A DNA stretch of 64,000 bases. It comes from Flavobacterium beibuense F44-8. GTDB lineage: Bacteria > Bacteroidota > Bacteroidia > Flavobacteriales > Flavobacteriaceae. Both the position numbers and the translations under genes were made by a program. A model generated the notes under the pieces. That model worked only from the letters and a program-made list of their open reading frames with translations. It was not told the origin of the DNA and did no database searches. Of this stretch, positions 53,167 through 60,838 are shown piece by piece. The stretch lies in NCBI RefSeq assembly GCF_000769915.1, contig NZ_JRLV01000019.1, positions 1-64,000 of the forward strand. The letters run 5' to 3'. Numbering within the stretch: position 1 is the first letter of the stretch; the number at the start of each line of letters is the position of its first letter.

Positions 53167-53538
53167 GTGAAAAAATTAGTAATCATATGTTCTATGGTAA
53201 TATTCTTTAAGCCGCTTATACCGGTTTTTGAATATGTTTTGAACTATGACTATATTGCTAATGAACTTTGTGAAAACAAAGCAAAGCCCGAACTTCACTG
53301 TAACGGTAAATGTCACTTAATGAAGGAGCTTGCTAAAGCCGCCGAAGACGAAAAACCGGTATCAAACAAAAAGACTTCACATCAGGAAACTGAAGTATTA
53401 TTTTTTCAGGATTCATTTGATTTTACTTTCAATACTGTAGTGCTTCAGCCTATAGAGAAAGTTGCAATTCCTTATACAAATCTGTATTCTCATAATAATA
53501 CAGGAACTGTATTTCATCCGCCCACATTTATTGGTTAA
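53167..53538 (+). CDS. Small Cys/His-containing protein heading the MbnP/MbnH locus
   Basis: 123 residues from a GTG start. The N-terminus is hydrophobic (VIICSMVIFFKPLIPVFEYV). A conserved-looking ELCENKAKPELHCNGKCHLM segment follows, with three Cys and two His that could bind metal, and then a charged stretch and a C-terminal IPYTNLYSHNNTG. Similar proteins occur in Bacteroidota beside TonB receptors and copper genes. I know no function. The reading frame may instead start at the ATG at 53194. Confidence 0.7.
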   Translation: MKKLVIICSMVIFFKPLIPVFEYVLNYDYIANELCENKAKPELHCNGKCHLMKELAKAAEDEKPVSNKKTSHQETEVLFFQDSFDFTFNTVVLQPIEKVAIPYTNLYSHNNTGTVFHPPTFIG

Positions 53539-53683
53539 ATAACTATGTAATCAGGCAACACAATATGTTTAGTGTGTGCTTAAGGTGCTATGCGGTTATG
53601 TTATAACTGTAGTAGTGCAATTGGTCTGCGTGTACTTTTATGCGTGGCCGGGAAACATATATAAACGTAACAAATAAATTAAA

Positions 53684-54511
53684 ATGAAATTTCAGTTAAA
53701 AAACACCATAGCCATATTGGCACTTACTTTCTTTTTTGTATCATGTAGTAGCGACGACGATTCTTCTTCGGTTGCCGAAGGAACATCGGGCGATGTAGAG
53801 TTGTATTTTGATAACGGTGTTAATGGTGATGCCCTTATATTGGGGAGTACCTATACAAATTCTAACGGAGAGAGCTTAACAATTAACAGGCTTAACTATA
53901 TAATAAGCAATATAGTGCTTATTAAGGCAGACGGTACTGAATATACTTACCCAAAAGAAGAAAGCTATTTTGTTATTAGTGCCGAAGGAAACTTACTAAC
54001 CGCTCATTTAGAAAATGTACCAGCCGGAGATTATACTCAGCTTAAGTTTGGTATTGGTGTAGATGAGCAACGTTATCTACAGGGAGAAACGGCTCAGCAG
54101 AGTTTTTGGGATTTAGCTACAGAATACAATCTTACATGGACATGGTCTACAGGATACCGTTTCATAAATTTTGAAGGGACTTATACTTCACCTGAGGTTG
54201 ATGGTGAGAAAGCTTTCCAGGTGCATCAGGGGAGTAATACAGCTACCGATAATTACAGGGAGGTTACCTTATCACTGCCTACTACTGCAAGAGTTAGGGA
54301 AGGTGAAATGCCTAACATACACCTAAAAACCGATGCCAATGTAATTCTTGACGGAGTAAACAAAATAAAGCTGGCAGATAATATCAATGAGGCACAAACA
54401 GCTACGGCTATTATGGGAGGTGAAAATCTTATAACTATTGCCGAAAACACGCTGAATATGTTTGTTGTAGATCACGTTCATAACGGAGGTAACTCAAGCC
54501 ACGAAGACTAA
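53684..54511 (+). CDS. MbnP family copper-binding lipoprotein
   Basis: 275 residues. The lipobox FFVSCSSDDD includes an acidic surface-export signal. The MbnP domain has VELYFDNGVNGDALILGSTY, LNYIISNIVLIKADGT and the Trp-rich segment SFWDLATEYNLTWTWSTGYRF (Trp142, Trp152, Trp154). It ends in a His-rich tail (VVDHVHNGGNSSHED). In methanotrophs, MbnH oxidises a Trp of MbnP to kynurenine to create a copper site. The adjoining peroxidase gene matches that pairing. Copper capture here is inferred from the family. Confidence 0.85.
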   Translation: MKFQLKNTIAILALTFFFVSCSSDDDSSSVAEGTSGDVELYFDNGVNGDALILGSTYTNSNGESLTINRLNYIISNIVLIKADGTEYTYPKEESYFVISAEGNLLTAHLENVPAGDYTQLKFGIGVDEQRYLQGETAQQSFWDLATEYNLTWTWSTGYRFINFEGTYTSPEVDGEKAFQVHQGSNTATDNYREVTLSLPTTARVREGEMPNIHLKTDANVILDGVNKIKLADNINEAQTATAIMGGENLITIAENTLNMFVVDHVHNGGNSSHED

Positions 54512-54559
54512 TTGTTAATGCCTTGCTGTATTTGGTATGGCAAGGCTAACTTTTTTAAT

Positions 54560-55603
54560 ATGAGAACAATTATTCTAACCTTTTTAATAGGGTGTTTTTT
54601 CGTGTCGTGTTCTAAAGAAGAGGAGTATACCGAAGTTGATAAACCACTGAATTTTCAGGTTCCTTCAAATTTTCCACCCTTAGCACAGGGTGTATCCCAT
54701 AATATGCTTACAGAAAAAGGCTTTGAGTTGGGAAGGAAACTTTTTTATGACGGACGGTTATCTGCCGATAATACTATTTCATGCTCTTTTTGCCATGAGC
54801 AAGGGTATGCTTTTACACATCATGGACACGATTTTAGTCACGGGATATACGATCAGGTAGGGACGCGTAATGCTCCGGCGGTTCAAAATATGGCTTTCCA
54901 AAGTGAATATTTTTATGACGGAGCTTCAAACAGTATCGAGATGCTTTCCATAGTGCCTATTCATAATCCAAAGGAAATGGATGAGACTCTGCAGGGGATA
55001 GCTGAAAAGCTGATGCAGGATGCTGAGTATGTAAAGCTCTTCGGGCTTGCTTTTGAGGATAAACAGGTTTCATCGGGTAATATATTAAAGGCGCTTGGGC
55101 AGTTCATGACTATGATGGTTTCGGCCAACTCCCGTTATGATAAGCATGTACGTAATGAACCGGGAGGTGACTTTACCAGTCAGGAAGAACAGGGTATGGC
55201 ACTGTTTCAGCAAAAATGTGCCATGTGTCATAAAACCGATTTGTTTACCGATAGTGCTTTCAGGAATAACGGACTTCCGCCTAATCCAAATCTTAATGAT
55301 TTAGGTAGGGAAATAGTAACCGGTTTTACGACCGACAGGTATAAGTTTAAAGTTCCCAGCCTGCGTAATGTGGAGTTAACTGCTCCTTATATGCACGATG
55401 GTCGCTTTGGCTCGCTACAGTCGGTGCTTAATTTTTACGCTAACGGGGTTACTGATTCCGAAACATTGGACAATGAGTTAAGGCATGAAGACGTTTTAGG
55501 TATCCCGCTTACACAGGAAGAGAAAGATGCTCTTGTAGCTTTCCTGAAAACATTAACTGATGAGGAGTATATCAATAATCCTCTGTTTTACTATCAAACT
55601 TAA
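54560..55603 (+). CDS. MbnH/MauG-like di-haem cytochrome c peroxidase lipoprotein
   Basis: 347 residues from the ATG at 54560, where the signal peptide begins (MRTIILTFLIGCFFVSCSKE, lipobox Cys17). The in-frame start at 54512 overlaps the end of mbnP and lengthens the N-terminus unnaturally. Two haem c sites are present: Cys75-Cys78-His79 in ISCSFCHEQ and Cys220-Cys223-His224 in KCAMCHKTD. RKLFYDGRLSADNT, VGTRNAPAVQN and VPSLRNVELTAPYMHDGRF are the bacterial CCP/MauG blocks. It follows the MbnP gene and would oxidise that partner. Confidence 0.92.
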   Translation: MRTIILTFLIGCFFVSCSKEEEYTEVDKPLNFQVPSNFPPLAQGVSHNMLTEKGFELGRKLFYDGRLSADNTISCSFCHEQGYAFTHHGHDFSHGIYDQVGTRNAPAVQNMAFQSEYFYDGASNSIEMLSIVPIHNPKEMDETLQGIAEKLMQDAEYVKLFGLAFEDKQVSSGNILKALGQFMTMMVSANSRYDKHVRNEPGGDFTSQEEQGMALFQQKCAMCHKTDLFTDSAFRNNGLPPNPNLNDLGREIVTGFTTDRYKFKVPSLRNVELTAPYMHDGRFGSLQSVLNFYANGVTDSETLDNELRHEDVLGIPLTQEEKDALVAFLKTLTDEEYINNPLFYYQT

Positions 55604-55608
55604 TTAAA

Positions 55609-56562
55609 ATGAAAAAATATATAATAGGTGTATTGCTTTTGGTTACTCAGTGTTTTTATGCGGAGACAGTAAGAGATACGCTTTATCCAAACTTTAGGCA
55701 GTATGCTTATGAGTTTGAAGATTTTTGTGATGCCTGTGGCTGTTCTGCCAGTGGCGGAAGTATGGGGTTTAGTTCTATGCTCGATCAAAACTTTGTTGGT
55801 TTGCGATATATGTATCAAAGCTACTCCAGTCGTGAGGGTATATTTAATAACTCCCCCTGGATAGACGAGAACTTTAATACCATGCAGGTATGGGCTAGAA
55901 TTCCGATGTTTAGAAATTTTCAGGTAACGGCATTGGTGCCGTACCATTTTAATAACCGTGCGCCATCAACAGGAAAACAAACTATTGATGGTATAGGTGA
56001 TATTACGGTGTTAGGTATGTATACGGTATATCAAACCAAAACAGATACGGTGAACTATAAACATACGCTTCAGGCAGGTGTAGGAGTGAAAGCTCCAACC
56101 GGAGAATATAACGGAAGTAATAACGGGAGTGTAAACCCAAGCTTTCAGTTAGGTACAGGTAGTTGGGATTATATGCTTGCAGCCGAATATATTCTTAAAA
56201 AAGGGAATTATGGGTTTAATACCATGCTTAACTATACTTTTAAAACCGAAAACAATCAAAACTATCAGTTTGGTAACCAGTTTAATTATGGTGGGACTTT
56301 GTTTTATATGATAAAAGGGCAGAAGATGATAACGGTACCTCAAGTGGGTGTGGCTGGTGAAGTATATGCTTCAAACAGACAGTATGGTGAAGATGTTCCT
56401 GATACTAAAGGTGATATCTTTTTTGCTAAGGCAGGGGTAGAGGCCGGTATGGGTAAGTTTTCATTAGGTGTCAATGCAATGGTTCCGATGAATCAAAACC
56501 TTACGGGAGGTAAGGTGGAAGCCAACTACAGGCTGGCAGTTAATATTAACTATAGCTTATAA
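55609..56562 (+). CDS. Outer-membrane beta-barrel protein with CxxCxC motif (transporter-like)
   Basis: 317 residues. A signal peptide (cut near CFYA-E) precedes FCDACGCSASGGSMGF, where Cys residues in a CxxCxC pattern could bind metal. A barrel of alternating strands follows (FVGLRYMYQSYSSREG, WARIPMFRNFQVTALVPYHF, AAEYILKKGNYGFNT, LAVNINYSL). Beta-barrel proteins of this look often sit beside MbnP/MbnH or copper genes in Bacteroidota. It is the last gene of the unit, 5 bases after the peroxidase. The function as channel or receptor is inferred. Confidence 0.75.
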   Translation: MKKYIIGVLLLVTQCFYAETVRDTLYPNFRQYAYEFEDFCDACGCSASGGSMGFSSMLDQNFVGLRYMYQSYSSREGIFNNSPWIDENFNTMQVWARIPMFRNFQVTALVPYHFNNRAPSTGKQTIDGIGDITVLGMYTVYQTKTDTVNYKHTLQAGVGVKAPTGEYNGSNNGSVNPSFQLGTGSWDYMLAAEYILKKGNYGFNTMLNYTFKTENNQNYQFGNQFNYGGTLFYMIKGQKMITVPQVGVAGEVYASNRQYGEDVPDTKGDIFFAKAGVEAGMGKFSLGVNAMVPMNQNLTGGKVEANYRLAVNINYSL

Positions 56563-56591
56563 AAAAAGGAACCTTATCGGTTCCTTTTTTT
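56561..56591. terminator. Bidirectional terminator between the MbnP/MbnH unit and lysS
   Basis: AAAAAAAGGAACC-TTATC-GGTTCCTTTTTTT, between two convergent transcripts. Confidence 0.85.
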
Positions 56592-56613
56592 ATACATATA
56601 TATAATAGATGTA

Positions 56614-58308
56614 TTATCCTTTAAACTCCACAGTTTTTATATCGCCTTCAACAACAACTTTTACAAGTCCGTGTTTAGATAAACCTTTCATGGCAGCATC
56701 CCATTTTTTACCGCTTAGTCCGGCTTCGGTTTTTAAAGCTCCCAGTTCAATAGAATTATTGGCTTTAAGTATTTCGGTAATCAGCTTTTCGTCTTCGGTT
56801 AGTTCAGGTCCTTTTTTCTCAGGTCTCATTTGAGGGAAGAACAATACTTCCTGTATAGACTGGTTGTTGGTTAAGAACATAATTAACCTGTCCATACCAA
56901 TACCTAAACCTGACGTAGGAGGCATACCATATTCTAAAGCTCTAAGGAAATCAAAATCAATAAACTGACCTGCTTCATCATCACCTCTTTCGGCAAGTTT
57001 AAGTTGTGCTTCAAAACGCTCTCTCTGGTCAATAGGATCGTTAAGTTCTGAATAGGCGTTGGCGATTTCTTTACCACAAACCATAAGCTCAAAACGCTCG
57101 GTTAGTTCAGGGTTATCACGGTGTTCTTTACAAAGCGGACTCATTTCTTTAGGGTAATCGGTAATGAACGTTGGCTGAATGAAGTTGCCTTCACATTTCT
57201 CGCCAAAAATCTCATCAATAAGTTTTCCTTTACCCATGGTTTCATTTACGTCGATTCCCATGCCTTTTGCAGCCTCAAATATTTCGGCTTCCGTTTTTCC
57301 GGTAATATCAAATCCGGTAAACTGTTTAATGGCATCTGTCATAGTAACACGGGCATACGGAGCTTTAAAGTCTACCGTGTGTTCGCCAAATGTGGTAATA
57401 GTAGTTCCGTTTACTGCTGTTGCACAATGCTCAAGCAGGTTTTCGGTAAACTCCATCATCCAGTTGTAGTCTTTGTAAGCTACATATATTTCCATAGCCG
57501 TAAACTCAGGGTTATGGGTTCTGTCCATCCCTTCGTTACGGAAGTTTTTACTAAATTCATAAACCCCGTCAAAACCACCTACTATAAGTCTTTTAAGATA
57601 AAGCTCGTTAGCAATCCTCATGTATAGAGGAATATCTAAAGAGTTGTGGTGAGTAACAAACGGTCTTGCGGCAGCACCACCCGGTATTGGCTGTAATACT
57701 GGAGTTTCAACTTCAAAGTAACCTTTGTCGTTAAAGAAGCTTCTCATGGCGTTAAAAAGTTTTGTTCTCTTAACAAATACTTCTTTCACCTGAGGGTTAA
57801 CCACTAAGTCTACATAACGCTGGCGGTAACGAAGTTCAGGGTCATTAAAACTGTCATATACTTTACCGTCAGCATCTGTTTTTGGCATTGGTAACGGTCT
57901 AAGAGTTTTGCTTAGCAGGGAGAAGTCGGTTACACGTACTGATTTTTCTCCTACCTGAGTAGTGAAAAGCGTGCCTTCTACGCCTATAAAGTCACCAAGG
58001 TCAATAAGTTTTTTAAATACCTCGTTGTATTTGGTTTTATCTTCACCAGGGCAAATTTCATCCCTGTTTATGTATATCTGTATACGTCCTTCGCTATCCT
58101 GAATTTCGGCAAAAGAAGCCTTTCCCTGAATACGGAAAGACATCACACGGCCTGCAATAACAACCTTCTTGCCTTCAGCAAAATCTTCCTTCACCTGTTT
58201 AGATGTGTGGTCTACAGGAAATAGGTTAGCGGGATACGGATTGATGCCGAGGTTTCTCAGCGTGTCCAGTTTTTCTCTACGAATGATTTCTTGTTCTGAA
58301 AGCTGCAT
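56614..58308 (-). CDS. lysS: Lysyl-tRNA synthetase (class II)
   Basis: 564 residues. The N-terminal OB-fold anticodon domain (VVIAGRVMSFRIQGKASFAE) is followed by the class II core with motif 1 near EVETPVLQPIPGGAAARPF, motif 2 in FRNEGMDRTHNPEFT, and motif 3 in GLGIGMDRLIMFLTN. A ~65-residue C-terminal extension (LTEDEKLITEILKANNS) is usual in Bacteroidota. It charges tRNA-Lys. It is transcribed alone from the promoter at 58333-58362. Confidence 0.97.
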   Translation of the reverse strand: MQLSEQEIIRREKLDTLRNLGINPYPANLFPVDHTSKQVKEDFAEGKKVVIAGRVMSFRIQGKASFAEIQDSEGRIQIYINRDEICPGEDKTKYNEVFKKLIDLGDFIGVEGTLFTTQVGEKSVRVTDFSLLSKTLRPLPMPKTDADGKVYDSFNDPELRYRQRYVDLVVNPQVKEVFVKRTKLFNAMRSFFNDKGYFEVETPVLQPIPGGAAARPFVTHHNSLDIPLYMRIANELYLKRLIVGGFDGVYEFSKNFRNEGMDRTHNPEFTAMEIYVAYKDYNWMMEFTENLLEHCATAVNGTTITTFGEHTVDFKAPYARVTMTDAIKQFTGFDITGKTEAEIFEAAKGMGIDVNETMGKGKLIDEIFGEKCEGNFIQPTFITDYPKEMSPLCKEHRDNPELTERFELMVCGKEIANAYSELNDPIDQRERFEAQLKLAERGDDEAGQFIDFDFLRALEYGMPPTSGLGIGMDRLIMFLTNNQSIQEVLFFPQMRPEKKGPELTEDEKLITEILKANNSIELGALKTEAGLSGKKWDAAMKGLSKHGLVKVVVEGDIKTVEFKG

Positions 58309-58332
58309 GTTATTAATGTTTTTTTAAGCCCG

Positions 58333-58362
58333 CAAAGATAGTGATTATTAATAAATAATCAA
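58333..58362 (-). promoter_or_regulatory. lysS promoter
   Basis: On the minus strand TTG (58360-58362) and TATCTTTG (58333-58340, exact TAnnTTTG) are 19 bases apart, 25 bases before the lysS start. Confidence 0.7.
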
Positions 58363-58390
58363 TTTGCATTTTTAACTGTATCAGTGCTTT

Positions 58391-58418
58391 TTGTTAGGTT
58401 TTAAAAATATTATCTTTG
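58391..58418 (+). promoter_or_regulatory. Promoter of the lipoprotein gene at 58448
   Basis: TTG (58391-58393) and TATCTTTG (58411-58418, exact TAnnTTTG) are 17 bases apart. Transcription would begin near 58425, so the translation start is 58448, not an in-frame TTG inside the promoter. Confidence 0.65.
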
Positions 58419-58447
58419 ACTTAAGATTAACAAAACAAACACCAATT

Positions 58448-59188
58448 ATGAAAACAAGATTTTTTTACGGGCTTAGCCTGTTAATGCTGATGTTTGCCAC
58501 ATCGTGTAATTTTACCGAAAGAGTTACAGTTAAAGATGACGGGAGTGGGCAAATGAGCCTGGAGGTAGATGCGTCTCAGTTGATGGCTATGGCCGGAGAG
58601 GAATTGGCTAAAGATGGAGGGGAGAGGAAAGATTCTACTTTTACCTTTAAAGAGATTCTGGATGAGAAAAGAGATAGTATAGCGAAGTTGCCGAAGGCAG
58701 ATCAGGAGAGGTTAAAAAAGCTTGAGAATTTTAAGGTACATATGATGATGGATCCTAAAACTTCTGAATTCAAGATGGATATTTTTACCGATTTTCAAAA
58801 GGCAGAAGATATTACCGATATCATGCAGGCTTTTAGTGAGCTTAATAAGATGAATAAGGCAGGTGGCGCTCCATCGGGAATGAGTTTAGAGAAAAAAGAG
58901 TCTGATGTTAAGTATTTTTATGATGGTAAGAAGTTTGTAAAAACCATAAAGCCTGCTAAAGCAAAAGAGGAAGAGAAAAGTGATGAAGATGCAGCGGGTG
59001 AAGAGATGATGAAATCGATGTTTGAAGAGTCTACCTATACTGTTATTTATCAGTTCCCAAAACCCGTGAAGTCTGTTTCAGATAAATCGGCAGTGATAAG
59101 CGATGATAAAAAAACGGTAACGGTTACATACTCTTTGTTGGATTATTTTGATAAGCCGGAAGATATGGGGCTTGAAGTTAAATTTTAA
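58448..59188 (+). CDS. Hypothetical lipoprotein
   Basis: 246 residues from the ATG at 58448. The lipobox is MFATSCNFTER. The start of the mature protein, ERVTVKDDGSGQMSLEVDASQ, resembles other Bacteroidota lipoproteins that begin with a strand and a DGSG turn. A helical, charged middle follows (ILDEKRDSIAKLPKADQERL, KTSEFKMDIFTDFQKAEDI), then an acidic linker (KEEEKSDEDAAGEEM) and a C-terminal strand pair. No named family. It is monocistronic, closed by a terminator. Confidence 0.78.
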   Translation: MKTRFFYGLSLLMLMFATSCNFTERVTVKDDGSGQMSLEVDASQLMAMAGEELAKDGGERKDSTFTFKEILDEKRDSIAKLPKADQERLKKLENFKVHMMMDPKTSEFKMDIFTDFQKAEDITDIMQAFSELNKMNKAGGAPSGMSLEKKESDVKYFYDGKKFVKTIKPAKAKEEEKSDEDAAGEEMMKSMFEESTYTVIYQFPKPVKSVSDKSAVISDDKKTVTVTYSLLDYFDKPEDMGLEVKF

Positions 59189-59211
59189 TAGAGATTTAAA
59201 TGATATTGTTA

Positions 59212-59245
59212 AACCGGACAGACTTAATAGATGTCCGGTTTTTTT
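59212..59245 (+). terminator. Intrinsic terminator
   Basis: AACCGGAC and GTCCGGTT around a 13-base loop, followed by a T-run. Confidence 0.82.
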
Positions 59246-59271
59246 ATAGGGTTAAACCGCGAGAAGTTTTG

Positions 59272-59279
59272 TAATTTTG
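59272..59279 (+). promoter_or_regulatory. -7 promoter element of lipB
   Basis: TAATTTTG matches TAnnTTTG, 22 bases before the lipB start. Confidence 0.45.
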
Positions 59280-59301
59280 TAATGAATTAGATATTACAGC
59301 T

Positions 59302-60030
59302 ATGAATAAGCAGGTGCAGTTCCTTGATTTAGGAATGAAAGACTATAAAGAGGTTTGGGATTTTCAGGAAACCCTTTTTAGCGGTATACTTGATGTAAAG
59401 GTGAAAAACAGGCGTGAGGAAAAAAATGATGCTACGCCAAATTACCTGTTGTTTACGCAGCATCCTCATGTTTATACATTAGGTAAAAGCGGAGATATGC
59501 AAAACCTATTGCTTAATGAAAAACAACTGGCAGATAAAGGAGCTACTTTTTATAAAATAAACAGAGGTGGTGATATAACTTATCACGGGCCCGGTCAGGT
59601 GGTAGGTTATCCTATATTGGACTTAGAGAACTTTTTTACCGATATACATAAATATCTTCGTTTTTTAGAAGACGTGATTATAAAGGTAATGGCAGATTAT
59701 GGTCTTGAGGGAGTTAGGAGTGAAGGAGAAACCGGAGTTTGGCTTGATGTGGGTACTCCGTTTGCCCGTAAAATATGTGCTATGGGGGTAAGGGCTTCAC
59801 GCTGGGTAACCATGCATGGTTTTGCTTTTAATGTGAATGCTGATTTAGGGTATTTTGATAATATAATACCCTGTGGGATAAAAGATAAGGCTGTAACTTC
59901 TCTTAATGTAGAATTAAGAGTAGATAAGGTGGATGAAGAGGAAATTAAACAGAAAATACTGAAATATTTTACAGAGCTATTTGCAGCAAAGATAGTTAAT
60001 GCTGAAGAAGAGGTATTGTTGAGGGTTTAA
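59302..60030 (+). CDS. lipB: Octanoyl-[acyl-carrier-protein]:protein N-octanoyltransferase
   Basis: 242 residues. The LipB signature INRGGDITYHGPGQVVGYPI is present, with the catalytic pair Lys157 (ARKICAMGVR) and Cys191 (IIPCGI), and HGFAFNVNADL between them. It transfers octanoate from ACP to lipoyl domains, the first step of lipoate synthesis. Its stop codon directly touches the stop codon of the convergent rnhB gene, with no base between them. Confidence 0.97.
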   Translation: MNKQVQFLDLGMKDYKEVWDFQETLFSGILDVKVKNRREEKNDATPNYLLFTQHPHVYTLGKSGDMQNLLLNEKQLADKGATFYKINRGGDITYHGPGQVVGYPILDLENFFTDIHKYLRFLEDVIIKVMADYGLEGVRSEGETGVWLDVGTPFARKICAMGVRASRWVTMHGFAFNVNADLGYFDNIIPCGIKDKAVTSLNVELRVDKVDEEEIKQKILKYFTELFAAKIVNAEEEVLLRV

Positions 60031-60636
60031 TTAAATCTCGAAGTTAATTTCAAGTTGATCGGGCAATAACCTGAAAGATTTACGGTGGTATTTTGTTATG
60101 CCATATTTTTTAATGGCTTCACGGTGTTCAATAGTAGGGTAGCCTTTGTTTTTCTTCCAGTTATACATAGGGAATTCTTCATGAATTTTGTTCATGTACT
60201 CATCTCTGTAGGTTTTTGCAAGTACTGATGCTGCAGCAATGCTAAGGTATTTTCCGTCCCCCTTAACGATGCAGCTGTAAGGTATGTTGTTTACGGGTTT
60301 GAATCTGTTGCCGTCAACTATTATGTATTCCGGTGTTGGGGTTAGTTTGGTAATGCAGTTTTGCATTGCTTTTATTGAGGCGTTTAATATATTTATTTCG
60401 TCAATAATCTCTGGCTCAATATTTGTAACATGATAACATAAGGCCATTTCTTCAATAATTGGTCTTAGTTGATCTCTTGTTTTCTCGTTAAGTTTCTTAG
60501 AATCGTTCAGGAGTTTTAGTTCAAAATTATCAGGTAAGATAACTGCAGCTGCTGTTACCGGCCCTGCAAGACATCCGCGACCGGCTTCATCGGTGCCGGT
60601 TTCTAAAGAGAATTCTGAAAATTTTAGGGATAACAT
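60031..60636 (-). CDS. rnhB: Ribonuclease HII
   Basis: 201 residues. The active-site acidic residues Asp16 and Glu17 lie in [14 protein letters not shown], and a third acidic residue in [30 protein letters not shown] follows, with the typical [16 protein letters not shown]-terminus. It removes RNA from RNA/DNA hybrids and single ribonucleotides. It is tail-to-tail with lipB without any spacer, so no dedicated terminator exists between them. Confidence 0.97.
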   Translation of the reverse strand: MLSLKFSEFSLETGTDEAGRGCLAGPVTAAAVILPDNFELKLLNDSKKLNEKTRDQLRPIIEEMALCYHVTNIEPEIIDEINILNASIKAMQNCITKLTPTPEYIIVDGNRFKPVNNIPYSCIVKGDGKYLSIAAASVLAKTYRDEYMNKIHEEFPMYNWKKNKGYPTIEHREAIKKYGITKYHRKSFRLLPDQLEINFEI

Positions 60637-60674
60637 AAATCGGGAAATGTATTTTTTACGTATAAAATTATACG

Positions 60675-60682
60675 CAAATGTA
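60675..60682 (-). promoter_or_regulatory. -7 promoter element of rnhB
   Basis: On the minus strand TACATTTG matches TAnnTTTG, 39 bases before the rnhB start; no clear TTG upstream. Confidence 0.4.
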
Positions 60683-60733
60683 ATTTAGTTACGTTAAAAT
60701 TAAAATTAATATAGGTTAATTTCTAATTATTTA

Positions 60734-60741
60734 TATTTTTG
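60734..60741 (+). promoter_or_regulatory. -7 promoter element of the S8 protease gene
   Basis: TATTTTTG matches TAnnTTTG, about 98 bases before the start codon. A long untranslated leader without an obvious hairpin follows. Confidence 0.4.
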
Positions 60742-60838
60742 CTTTTCTTTTTAAAAAAGGTTTTGAAATCTTTTGGTTTTGAGATTCTTGTAAAGAAAAG
60801 GTCTATTGGTTGTTTATTATTAAATTTTTAAAACAGTT

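Noticed and set aside
57121..57627. 168-residue plus-strand frame opposite lysS
   Set aside because: Antisense to lysS with all class II motifs; no promoter or domain of its own.
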